32,579 nucleotides of DNA from JAHBNG01 sp039028975 (GTDB taxonomy: Bacteria > Chloroflexota > Anaerolineae > Caldilineales > Caldilineaceae). A program made the position numbers and the translations under genes. A model generated the notes under the pieces. That model did not search any database. It saw only the letters and a list, made by a program, of their open reading frames with translations, and was not told the DNA's origin. Shown in pieces: positions 25,201 through 32,579 of this stretch; position 1 is the first letter of the stretch, and the number at the start of each line of letters is the position of its first letter. The stretch covers positions 1 to 32,579 of the forward strand of contig JBCCHB010000176.1 of assembly GCA_039028975.1 (NCBI GenBank), written 5' to 3'.

Positions 25201-28200
25201 GCTAATCAAGAGATTGCATGGGGATGGGGATCAAATTTGGAGTGTAGCCTTCCATCCGGAAGGAGACAGGTTAGCCTTCGGCGGTAACAGTGGAGACATC
25301 TTTCTATGGCCGCTGAGTTCAGAAGAGAAGCCCCGAATCTTAAAGGGGCATCGTTCTTGGGTTCGCACCCTGAAGTTCAGCCCAGATGGACGATTGCTTG
25401 TCTCAGGTGCCAACAATGGGACGATCCGGCTCTGGGATCCAGTGTCTGGTCATTTGGAGAAAGCCCTGGATGGCCATGTCAATGCCGTCAATTCCGTGGC
25501 GATTAGTCGTAGTGGACGCACTCTTGCTAGTGGTAGCAATGATCAGACGATCCGCTTTTGGGCGTTGAAGACGGGGCAACATCTACGCACTATCTACGGT
25601 GTGACGACTTGGGTGCGCTCGGTTACCTTTAGCCAAGCTGGGCAGCAACTTGTCTGCGGCGGTGATGATCGCAATGCCTACTTATGGAATCTAGCGACCC
25701 ACACTGTTCAGCAGACTTTTAGTGGCCATACGCAGATGGTTCGCTCCGTTGCTATCAACTCAACAGATTCAATCGTGGCAACCGCTAGCGCAGACAAGAC
25801 GGTGCGGCTTTGGGATGTAGAGAGTGGAGAAGTGCGCCACGTTTTGATGGGCCACACCAACTGGGTCAGTTCGGTTGAATTTAGCCCGGATGGAACCCAA
25901 TTGGTGACAAGTAGCTGGGATCAGTCAATTCGGCTGTGGGATGTGTTAACAGGCGCACCGATTCTTACGATTACAGGTCACGAAAAACCCGTTTATACAG
26001 CCCGCTTTAGCCCTGATGGGACACTACTAGCCAGCGGTAGCTCTGACCATACGATTCGGCTATGGGATGTCGCAACAGGCCGCCCCCCTAGCAACCTTAG
26101 TCACGTTCTAACTGGCCATACGGATGTGGTCCGACACCTCTATTTTTTTGTTTCTCCCTCCATAGCGCATGGCTCTACTGGCGCATCGGAGATTCCTCCA
26201 TCCAATCCTAAGTCACCAGGTACTAAGCCATTACTTCTTGGACAATCCAATACTGATGCGCTGTATCTTGTCAGTGCTAGCGAAGATGGAAGGCTGGTGC
26301 TCTGGGACCTTGCCTTAGGACAATCAATTCGCACTCTGAGTGGACATACAAGGGGTGTCCGCGCAGTGGCCGCAATACTCGATGGGAAGCAGATCATCAG
26401 CGGTGGCGATGATACGACCGTATGCATCTGGAATGGCGAGACGGGCGAATTGCTTCACGCAATGAGTGAGCATACGGATGTTATTTGGGACGTTGCCTTT
26501 CACCCAGATGGACAATCGATGGCAAGCTGCAGCTCAGACGGTACAACCAGATTGTGGGATTCCCATACAGGCCAAAGCCAATCGATTCTACACTGTAATC
26601 CCCAATATAAGGGGATGATCATTTCAGGCGTCGCAGGCATTACCCATGCCCAGCAAGTTGCACTGAAAACACTGGGGGCCATTGAGACGGATATGCAAGA
26701 TCGTCTTGTTGGGTCTAGCACCATACCAGAGGCGTTGACCGGTTTTGATGCCAAGGAACATGTTCGTGGGCGTTCTTTATTTGAAATCCCTGCACGTATA
26801 CCTGCACAGGGGCAGGATTTAGAGACTCTTCTTCACTTGGATCTAGTGACACCTCGCTCTACGGCCTTACACAATCTGCCATCTTGGATGACAAGGCTGA
26901 TTGGAAGAGAAGAGGAGGTTAGGACGATTGTCGAGGCGCTTCAGAAGCCAACGGCGAGTTGTGTGACGCTTTTGGGACCAGGTGGCGTAGGCAAGTCTCG
27001 TCTGGCTGCAGCTTGTGGAGAGGCCCTGCTAGATGAATTTGAACATGGTGTCTGGTTTGTTTCATTAGCGGGTGTAAGTGCCGATGTGAATCCCAGTCTG
27101 AAGTTGGGTTCAACTGCTGGTTCGACCACTGATATAGGCGTCAGTGCCGCTGGGAATGGAAGGTCGACGGTAGAGGGGACACGTCAGGGTATCACAGCTG
27201 CTGTCGTGCGGGCCATCGCCGATACAGTCAAGGTAAAGTTCAGCGGTTCTGTTGAGCCAACCCGGCAACTTATCCAGTTTCTGCAGAAGAGGAGTCTGCT
27301 GCTTGTTCTGGATAACTTTGAACATCTAAAGGCAGCCAGTCTTTTGGTAAGCCAGTTATTGACAGGTGCGCCAAATTGCAAGATATTGATCACCTCTCGC
27401 GTTGCACTTCAGCTGCGCCAGGAGCAGACTGTTACGATTCACACTCTGGCGGTTCCACCACTGCAAGGGCAAATATCCAAGAACGTTGACCAATTTAGCA
27501 GTATTGCGTTGTTTATCCAGTGTGCGCAACAGATCCAGCCAGATTTTCGTTTAGACCGCAAGAATCGGCGAGCTGTGATCAAGATTTGCTGCTATGTAGA
27601 TGGGCTACCGCTGGGCATTGAGTTGGCAACATCATGGCTCAATGTACTCAATTGCCAAGAGATAGCTAGCGAGATTCATGCTGGTCTAGATTTTTTTCAA
27701 ACAGAGCGAATCGATCTCCCTGAGCGCCACCAGACAATGCGGACAATTTTTGACTATTCTTGGCGTCTGCTTTCACCCAAAGAACGGCTATTGGCCGCCC
27801 AGGTGTCTCTCTTCCAAGGCGGCTTTACACATCAAGCATCTCAAAGTATTACCGGTGCCACCCTCTTCGATGTGACAAAGCTTTTTCAAAAGTCTCTTCT
27901 CAGCCGCAGCGCTTCGGGTCGCTATGAAATGCATGAACTGTTACGCCAATATTGTGAAGAGAAGCTGGCAGGCTATCGATCTGGATCCCTTTATGAATCG
28001 TCCCATCTATACGCGCCTCTACCTGTCGAAGATGCCGTTGGGCAGGGTGTTGAGAGCCTAAGAGAAGCCACCAGCAGACGATATAGCAGCTACTATCTGG
28101 AATTTGTCTGTGAAATGGAGCCGATGATACGTAGCAAGGCTCCTCAAACCTCTCGCAGTCAATTACAGATCGAAACAGACAATATTCGTCAAGCATGGTT

Positions 28201-29884
28201 ATTGGCTGTTGAACAGGCAAGTTCTGACACACCTAATGTAGAACAGGCCGGTGCCGCTCAGACCAGCCTAGCGACATTGCAGCGTGCGCTGCCAAGTGTC
28301 AAAACCTATTACATGTTGGCTGGCCTACTAGAGGAAGGCGCTGCCCTCATTGAGCAAACTATTCGGCATTTGGCACGCGGGCAATTTTCAGCACAAACAT
28401 CCACCTCGACATCCCCTCTGGATTTTCTCTCTGAATCTCTCTCTACCTCGACAACTATCTACATTAGATATGATGCCGACGAGAATGCCCCGTCTCGCTC
28501 TCACCTGATTTGTGATCTGCTCATTCAACACGCCACATTCTTAAATGGCCAAGCACACTACGACCGGGCTATCAGCGTTGCTCAAAATGCATTAGAGCTT
28601 GCTACATCCTTAGGGGCGACTATCCTTGTAGCAGGTGCGAATCTATGCTTAGGTGAAGCGTACTGGTTTCAGGGCGATATTGAGGGAGCACAACCGCTGC
28701 TAGAAGAGGCTCAATCGCTTGCTTCCCTTGACGGTAACCCCTATGCACAACGCCCGCGCCAAGTTAAGGCAGATGCATTGGGTATTTTAGGATCAATCGC
28801 TGTCCGGCGTGGTGATTATGCTCAGGCCATCGCTTGGTATGAAGAGTGCGTACATCTCAGTCGCTCCTTGGATGATGGGGTCCGCGAAGGGCGTGTGTTA
28901 CACAGCTTAGGTGGCGCTTTTCGCAACCAAGGACAAATGGTGGAGGCCACCAAATATCTATCTCTATCTCTGCAAATTGCTCAGCAGATGGAAGAACAGC
29001 AAAGTGCAAGCCGTTCGTTGAATAGCTTGGGCGATATTGCTGTATACCATGGTCACTTTGAAACGGCTCACAGGTATTATGCCCAAGTCGCAGAGATCGC
29101 GCGCTTGTTGGGAGATCGACGTGGTGAGGCCATTGCTGCAACAAATCTCGGTATTGTTGCCCGAGATTGGGGGGCCTATGATGACGCGCAGGTATATCTG
29201 CGCAACAGCATCGACATTGCCCGGGAGATTGGCTTTCTACGGGGTGAAGGCTGGAGTCTGTGCTGCCTATCCCTATCATTGCATCAACAAGGGGACAGCA
29301 CCAATGCGCTACCGATGGCCAAGCAGGCAGTGGAGATCTTTGAGAAGCTTGGGGATCAGCTAGGAGAGACCTATTCGTTGACCACTGTGGGTCGTTCTCT
29401 CCTGACATTAGGTGACGTTGATAGCGCTCAAGAGGTTTATGAAAGAGCCTTAGCCTTTCGCCAATCTCTAGGCCAACGTCACCTTGAAATGGAGGTGCTT
29501 GCCGGTCTTGCGAGCATAGACATGGCACGTGCCAACTTGAATAGGCTGAGCAATTCGACGAATGGACCATCGGGTAGGCCAGAGAAAATAGACGGTCCAA
29601 TGCATCCCAATCTGCTGGAGAAGGTCGACACAATCTTAGCGTATGCCCTTCTAAACCCAGAGCTGGCTGGTGCCGAAGAGCCATTACGGATCTACCTGAC
29701 ATGCTTTGAGGTACTGCAACTCTATGCGGATCCTCGGGCAGAAAGAGTTTTAGGGGAAATGCACAAACTCATGCAAACACGTGCCGACTTCTTTGAGGAC
29801 AATATTTTGCGTAGTTCCTATATTGAGAACATTCATACCCACCGAGCGATTATGGCACACTGGGAAAAATCTAGTAAATCATAG
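22256..29884 (+). CDS. Giant BTAD regulator with two STAND NTPases, 14 WD40 repeats and TPRs
   Basis: 2542 residues from ATG 22256 (TTG 22247 is the alternative). Order: OmpR-like winged helix plus BTAD (about 1-245; QIRLLGPPQI, ELYQGEFMAGL, ERELGVEPTPQT). STAND-1 has Walker A GMGGLGKTS near 360, Walker B CLLILDNFES near 428 and SGNPLALKL. A pentapeptide-like stretch (about 784-822) is followed by 14 WD40 repeats (about 825-1441), enough for two seven-blade propellers; repeat 12 carries a 34-residue insert. STAND-2 has LIGREEEV, Walker A LLGPGGVGKSRL near 1575, Walker B LLVLDNFEHL near 1680, TSRVAL, GLPLGIELA and a winged helix YSWRLLSPKERL. The C-terminus is TPRs (about 2080-2480). By analogy with SARP/AfsR regulators it binds DNA and responds to ATP and a ligand. 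Target genes unknown. Probably a fusion of two ancestral STAND proteins. Confidence 0.93.
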   Translation: MPIQIRLLGPPQIQVDEQLIRKIGSQKSLALLGYLLCHPQAHSRSTLAGLLWLDKPESDARRNLRWALGQLNKVLPTCFEATRHTISFEPTSTVWLDVSATDEFLTRKDVDSLTQAVELYQGEFMAGLTLDDCPELEMWLLQEREAWRMRVTQTLETLVNHYAEEGMYDESMKLALRLLELEPWREEAHQQLMWLLATTGQRTAAISQFESCVTILERELGVEPTPQTIELYDRVRAGQIGSSESIQPVQLKLDQSVGAKQLPPAPDALVEQTGAKQVGDSSSTPPNPTFPLNLGQTSASSPFQALGSRPTLDTVSYGDWGEAPEIETLFGREEEIALLEHWILIERAQLVAIVGMGGLGKTSLTARVVHTIHPRFDFMLWRSLVNAPPLAEILRNWIQILSNFELESWPDSLDEQFTLLFDLLRRNRCLLILDNFESILQADDQASLYKPGYEPYGQLVANFGETRHRSSLLLTSRECPMELSRIELSRLSGDRASGQIAHTPKLNEHSEQHLQETDVREKQARADSAPIVEQSARILRLDGLNERSGHEILSVHGVRRASVGESDIVAQYSGNPLALKLVAQTVIDLFQGNMDAFVADGIPIFEDIRTVLEQQFARLLQPEIDLLLWLVAAREELPANSLRKNLSPFYSHGLFIDALRSLQRRLLLEQTEAGFTLQNVVMEHGTNFLVDQICHEIETGDLRYLKTHPLLNPLAKEYVCRSQRRLLLQPIIDRLLLTFGRPQLEAKFAELLVTLRAMFGGELDGQACYASGNILNILVTMGVDLSGYDFSDLVIWKADLRHVQLHNVNFANANLSGSGFADAFGLVHAVAFSPGGQLLAATAEKEIRLWQEGDGQIVGICQGHHDDVWSVAFSPDGQTLISGSWDQTVRLWDVASCQPLQIYKGHTKGVVHVAFSPDGQHFASAGYDTTLCIWSVDSPKPIYRLNAHESWVWGVEFSPDGQLLASASGDGTVGLWAVETGQLIKRLHGDGDQIWSVAFHPEGDRLAFGGNSGDIFLWPLSSEEKPRILKGHRSWVRTLKFSPDGRLLVSGANNGTIRLWDPVSGHLEKALDGHVNAVNSVAISRSGRTLASGSNDQTIRFWALKTGQHLRTIYGVTTWVRSVTFSQAGQQLVCGGDDRNAYLWNLATHTVQQTFSGHTQMVRSVAINSTDSIVATASADKTVRLWDVESGEVRHVLMGHTNWVSSVEFSPDGTQLVTSSWDQSIRLWDVLTGAPILTITGHEKPVYTARFSPDGTLLASGSSDHTIRLWDVATGRPPSNLSHVLTGHTDVVRHLYFFVSPSIAHGSTGASEIPPSNPKSPGTKPLLLGQSNTDALYLVSASEDGRLVLWDLALGQSIRTLSGHTRGVRAVAAILDGKQIISGGDDTTVCIWNGETGELLHAMSEHTDVIWDVAFHPDGQSMASCSSDGTTRLWDSHTGQSQSILHCNPQYKGMIISGVAGITHAQQVALKTLGAIETDMQDRLVGSSTIPEALTGFDAKEHVRGRSLFEIPARIPAQGQDLETLLHLDLVTPRSTALHNLPSWMTRLIGREEEVRTIVEALQKPTASCVTLLGPGGVGKSRLAAACGEALLDEFEHGVWFVSLAGVSADVNPSLKLGSTAGSTTDIGVSAAGNGRSTVEGTRQGITAAVVRAIADTVKVKFSGSVEPTRQLIQFLQKRSLLLVLDNFEHLKAASLLVSQLLTGAPNCKILITSRVALQLRQEQTVTIHTLAVPPLQGQISKNVDQFSSIALFIQCAQQIQPDFRLDRKNRRAVIKICCYVDGLPLGIELATSWLNVLNCQEIASEIHAGLDFFQTERIDLPERHQTMRTIFDYSWRLLSPKERLLAAQVSLFQGGFTHQASQSITGATLFDVTKLFQKSLLSRSASGRYEMHELLRQYCEEKLAGYRSGSLYESSHLYAPLPVEDAVGQGVESLREATSRRYSSYYLEFVCEMEPMIRSKAPQTSRSQLQIETDNIRQAWLLAVEQASSDTPNVEQAGAAQTSLATLQRALPSVKTYYMLAGLLEEGAALIEQTIRHLARGQFSAQTSTSTSPLDFLSESLSTSTTIYIRYDADENAPSRSHLICDLLIQHATFLNGQAHYDRAISVAQNALELATSLGATILVAGANLCLGEAYWFQGDIEGAQPLLEEAQSLASLDGNPYAQRPRQVKADALGILGSIAVRRGDYAQAIAWYEECVHLSRSLDDGVREGRVLHSLGGAFRNQGQMVEATKYLSLSLQIAQQMEEQQSASRSLNSLGDIAVYHGHFETAHRYYAQVAEIARLLGDRRGEAIAATNLGIVARDWGAYDDAQVYLRNSIDIAREIGFLRGEGWSLCCLSLSLHQQGDSTNALPMAKQAVEIFEKLGDQLGETYSLTTVGRSLLTLGDVDSAQEVYERALAFRQSLGQRHLEMEVLAGLASIDMARANLNRLSNSTNGPSGRPEKIDGPMHPNLLEKVDTILAYALLNPELAGAEEPLRIYLTCFEVLQLYADPRAERVLGEMHKLMQTRADFFEDNILRSSYIENIHTHRAIMAHWEKSSKS

Positions 29885-29963
29885 CACAAGTTTCATTCCC
29901 TGTCGTGGAGCTTGTTATATGTTTAACTACTGAAAATAATAATCAAAGGAATAGAACATACAG

Positions 29964-30731
29964 ATGAACATCTCAAAGAGCACATTTATTGTAACAGGTG
30001 GAGGTTCGGGCTTGGGGGCGGCAACCAGCAAAATGCTCATTGATGCTGGGGGAACAGTCATCATCTCAGACGTCAATAAAGAAGCAGGCCAACAAACAGT
30101 CTCTCAGTTGGGAACCAATGCCCATTTCATCCCAACAGATGTGACGGAACCAGAGAGTGTACAAGCGGCAGTTGATCTGGCTGCGGCCCAAGATGCGCCC
30201 TTGCATGGAGCCATCAACTGTGCCGGTATTGCCATTGCCCGACGTACCCTAAGCAGTAAAGGCGTCCACGATTTAGAGAGCTACGCTAAGGTAATACAGG
30301 TCAACTTAATTGGCACATTCAATGTGGCTCGCTTAGTCGCTGACCAGATTGCCACTACAGAGCCACTGGAAGATGGCGAGAGAGGGGTTATTATCAACAC
30401 AGCTTCCGTAGCTGCGTTCGATGGCCAAATTGGCCAAGTGGCTTATTCGTCATCTAAAGGTGGTGTCGTTGGACTGACGCTACCGTTAGCTCGAGATTTA
30501 GCCCGTCACGGCATACGGGTTGCCACCATAGCCCCTGGTATCTTTGAGACGCCCATGCTAGCCGGGCTGCCAGAGGCTGCGCGCCAGTCGTTGGGTCAAC
30601 AAGTCCCCTTTCCCCAGAGATTAGGTCGGCCAGATGAATATGCTGCAACCGCCAAATTTATTATCGAGAACAGCATGTTGAACGGTGAAGTGATTCGCTT
30701 AGATGGAGCCATTCGGATGGCCCCGCAATAA
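29964..30731 (+). CDS. SDR-family dehydrogenase, 3-hydroxyacyl-CoA dehydrogenase type-2-like
   Basis: 255 residues. Rossmann TGGGSGLG (11-18), acidic Asp36 favouring NAD, NCAG (85-88), catalytic Ser148 in NTASVAAF and Tyr161/Lys165 in YSSSKGG. The C-terminal PGIFETPMLAGLP and VPFPQRLGRPDEYA pattern is that of HSD17B10-type enzymes that oxidise short-chain 3-hydroxyacyl-CoA. Could also be a general SDR alcohol dehydrogenase. It starts 79 bp after the giant regulator in the same direction, with AAAGGA about 14 bases before the ATG. Convergent with the flavoprotein gene that follows. Confidence 0.88.
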   Translation: MNISKSTFIVTGGGSGLGAATSKMLIDAGGTVIISDVNKEAGQQTVSQLGTNAHFIPTDVTEPESVQAAVDLAAAQDAPLHGAINCAGIAIARRTLSSKGVHDLESYAKVIQVNLIGTFNVARLVADQIATTEPLEDGERGVIINTASVAAFDGQIGQVAYSSSKGGVVGLTLPLARDLARHGIRVATIAPGIFETPMLAGLPEAARQSLGQQVPFPQRLGRPDEYAATAKFIIENSMLNGEVIRLDGAIRMAPQ

Positions 30732-30843
30732 GCATATCATAATCAGTGACTTGCAAGGGAGTAGCTTGAATGCCCCGTTAGGCACCCCCTCGATACGACC
30801 GATGAATAGGTAGCAATAGGTAGCCAATAGAGTTTGCCAAGTT

Positions 30844-32046
30844 CTACCCAAGTATAAGGCTACCTAAGTTACGCGGAGATAGCATGGCCGTGTAGGGTTG
30901 ATGTCCAAGCACCGTCCGACATAGCTCCAGTGCAAATCGCTGATCGACCTGTGCTCGGCGTATGGCGCGATTGAGAAAAGCCTGGTACGTAACAATATTG
31001 CGCATCACAGCTGCTGTCTGATGCTTGATACGATATTTTTTTCTTAGAAGATTGCCGTACGGGGCGAACTGAGAGGCCGAGAAATTATTGGCCTCTAAGG
31101 CACGTAACGCCTCTTGCGCAGCAGCTTCGCCGGATTCAATTGCTTCACCGATGCCGTCACCTGTAGCTGGATCAACCATGCCAGCGGCTTCACCGACAAC
31201 CATTATATTGTCGGCATAGGGGACGGATTTACCCATGCTTGAGCGAATGGGAAATCCAACCACCTTACCAATCATTCGCCCATTGCCTAGGCGCTTTTTC
31301 GTATGGGGATTGGAGAAGAGAAATTTCTGTAAGGTATTTTGCAAGTTGTTCTTCTGCTGTTTGGTTCGCGCAGCATACGTACCTAAGCCCACATTCACCT
31401 GATTATCATTGAGTGGGAAAATCCATCCATACCCTTGCATGATGCCAGGATCATAATGAAATGACATCAGATTATCTGACGTGTCTACATCTTCAAAATA
31501 AGCGCGAACCGACACCAAATCTGGCTTATCTTTAATGAGCCCCAACTGTTCAGTGAAGCTACCGTTGGCACCGTCCGCTGCGACAATTATTTTACTGTTG
31601 AGTTTGAATGGTTGGTCGGTCTGTTTTGATCTGAAGAGTAGTGTAACAGTCTTGGTTCCTAACCCATTTAGTGCAATGGGTATCGTCTCTTCCAACAGTT
31701 CGGCACCAGCGTCTTGCGCCTGCGCCAGTAGGCGATTGTCTAATTCGAGGTGAGGAATAATCCGAGTGCGGTCAACTATCTGAGGAAGTGTTACCTCAAC
31801 AGCAGAATGGTCCGGACTGGAGACCAAGATGGTATCAGGTGCCTTATACTGATCAACCCACTCATCCAATCCCATTCTATTTAGAACAGCTAAACTAGAC
31901 AGTTTAAGCCAATCTCCACTGGTCTTATCGCGTGGAAAGGATGCTTTATCAACAATACATACGGCAACACCAGCCTTGGCCAGAAAGTAAGCCGCCGCCG
32001 AACCAGCAGGGCTGGCACCAATAATCATAATATCAAAGTCTGTCAT
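30844..32046 (-). CDS. Geranylgeranyl-reductase-family FAD-dependent oxidoreductase
   Basis: 400 residues from ATG 32046, chosen because it gives MTDFDIMIIGASPAGS directly before the FAD fold; a GTG at 32094 would add 16 residues. FAD dinucleotide motif IIGASPAGSAAAYFLAKAG, then SFPRDKTSGDW, VVAADGANGS, YGWIFPLND and GEAAGMVDPATGDGIGEAIE. The family reduces isoprenoid chains: chlorophyll phytyl groups, archaeal lipids, or menaquinone side chains (MenJ-like). With menB in the same window and no chlorophyll genes seen, a menaquinone-saturating role is the most economical guess. The usual Cys-Gly after the RDK motif is Ser-Gly here. Start and precise substrate are uncertain; family is firm. Confidence 0.9.
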   Translation of the reverse strand: MTDFDIMIIGASPAGSAAAYFLAKAGVAVCIVDKASFPRDKTSGDWLKLSSLAVLNRMGLDEWVDQYKAPDTILVSSPDHSAVEVTLPQIVDRTRIIPHLELDNRLLAQAQDAGAELLEETIPIALNGLGTKTVTLLFRSKQTDQPFKLNSKIIVAADGANGSFTEQLGLIKDKPDLVSVRAYFEDVDTSDNLMSFHYDPGIMQGYGWIFPLNDNQVNVGLGTYAARTKQQKNNLQNTLQKFLFSNPHTKKRLGNGRMIGKVVGFPIRSSMGKSVPYADNIMVVGEAAGMVDPATGDGIGEAIESGEAAAQEALRALEANNFSASQFAPYGNLLRKKYRIKHQTAAVMRNIVTYQAFLNRAIRRAQVDQRFALELCRTVLGHQPYTAMLSPRNLGSLILG

Positions 32047-32287
32047 AGCGGATGTCCAGGTTGTTTCATGATAGGTATTTGCAATCGACTCCACTGCGAT
32101 CTACTTACTATAGTATGGTGTAATTGCAACATATGAAAATTGATTGCTCAATGTGCCAACTATGTTAGGCAAGTTCTCGAAGCTGTTTCAAACAATCATA
32201 GTATGTTACAAAAGGAATATCAATAGGTCATAAGTACGAATGTCTACACATAATGTCATGGTAGCCACTCATTCCCTACCCTGTAGG
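32047..32287. other. Non-coding stretch upstream of the flavoprotein
   Basis: About 240 bp without a credible gene. TATAGT (32108-32113, minus strand) may be a -10 for the flavoprotein if the GTG start or a leader is used. No clear -35 is seen. Confidence 0.3.
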
Positions 32288-32328
32288 CTGAGCTTGTCGA
32301 AGCCGGGTGCCCCCTTCGACAAGCTCAG
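32288..32328. repeat. Palindromic dispersed repeat CTGAGCTTGTCGAAG / CTTCGACAAGCTCAG
   Basis: Perfect 15-bp inverted repeat (32288-32302 and 32314-32328) with an 11-base loop. The half-site CCTGAGCTTGTCGAAGG is a short repeat I recognise from many bacterial genomes, usually intergenic; its function is not established. Looser outer matches (CATGGTAGCCACTCATTC near 32258 with GAATGGTTACATG near 32336) extend the symmetry. Confidence 0.75.
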
Positions 32329-32443
32329 GGGACGTGAATGGTTACATGTCATGAAACATCCATAGGTTGCATATGAGGATCATTAAGGCTGTTCCAAGAA
32401 ATAGAACCCCTATAAAGCAGTGGAAGAAGCATTCTCTATTACA

Positions 32444-32555
32444 CGCAGTAGGGCCAAAAAAGACGTAGTGGGCGGAAATTCTCTCAGGCTTCTGAGCATT
32501 TGGGAACGGCTCCAGCCAGTCTAGAGAGACCCTTCAGCCTCTACTGCGTCTTTTT
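32444..32555 (+). other. Possible structured RNA or small palindromic element at the window edge
   Basis: Arms AAAAAAGACGTAGTGGG (32456-32472) and CCTCTACTGCGTCTTTTT (32538-32555) can pair, allowing two or three G-U pairs. Between them lie small perfect stems: CTCAG-GCTT-CTGAG (32483-32496), GGCT-CC-AGCC (32508-32517) and GTCT-AGAG-AGAC (near 32519-32530). The right arm CTACTGCG can also pair perfectly with CGCAGTAG at 32444-32451, so two alternative folds exist. No gene overlaps it. Confidence 0.4.
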
Positions 32556-32579
32556 GAGCAGCTTTTACACTTTCACTCT

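Noticed and set aside
28857..29702. 281-codon minus frame opposite the TPR region of the giant regulator
   Set aside because: Product is Cys/His/Trp/Pro-rich without structure; it is an antisense shadow of the TPR codons.

Overview
The window looks like chromosomal DNA of a free-living bacterium, most plausibly a mesophilic member of the Chloroflexota (Anaerolineae/Caldilinea-like). That placement is inferred. It rests on the signalling-protein style (BTAD, STAND, WD40, CHAT and TPR fusions), type II MenB together with a geranylgeranyl-reductase-family flavoprotein (menaquinone chemistry), a Uma2 protein, a PhyH dioxygenase beside a carbohydrate-type esterase, and many short palindromic elements between genes. 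No rRNA, tRNA, CRISPR array, phage genes or replication origin is visible.

Layout. 1-3604 (minus) is a tight three-gene cassette: a winged-helix/TPR protein, a small membrane protein and a CHAT-protease/STAND-NTPase/TPR protein that runs off the left edge. 3742-5122 is a complete ISL3-family insertion sequence with an 8-bp target duplication and a transposase split at an A8 run. 5240-7064 (minus) holds menB, a C39-like papain-fold protein and its overlapping upstream partner. 7197-12892 holds a 77-aa conserved-looking protein, two xylose-isomerase-like TIM-barrel enzymes around an M20 dipeptidase, a flippase-like membrane protein and an alpha/beta hydrolase. 13019-16066 is a large GT-C membrane glycosyltransferase. 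16336-19039 holds a Uma2 protein, then a minus-strand pair of esterase and PhyH dioxygenase. 19091-19294 is a decayed N-terminus of an AAA-like ATPase. 19320-21765 is a convergent pair of MFS transporters whose 3' ends overlap by 101 bp. 22256-29884 is one 2542-codon regulator (BTAD, STAND, pentapeptide-like stretch, 14 WD40 repeats, second STAND, TPRs). 29964-32046 holds an SDR dehydrogenase and a GGR-family flavoprotein. The last 480 bp are non-coding and contain palindromes.

How the genes work together. Two large STAND signalling proteins dominate. The left one carries a caspase-like CHAT protease and is translationally coupled to a membrane protein, so it is the best candidate for an undescribed sensor-protease-membrane module. 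The right one carries a DNA-binding BTAD head and two separate NTPase switches. Most remaining genes are catabolic or housekeeping: menaquinone synthesis, peptide and sugar-derivative breakdown, transport, and lipid or fatty-acid chemistry.

The intergenic spaces carry at least three kinds of non-autonomous palindromic element. Two have probable target-site duplications: a 72-bp element with 8-bp repeats and a 120-bp element with 7-bp repeats. The third is a family of about 85 bp with two copies 10 kb apart whose centres are inverted relative to their arms. Two of these elements sit directly upstream of genes.
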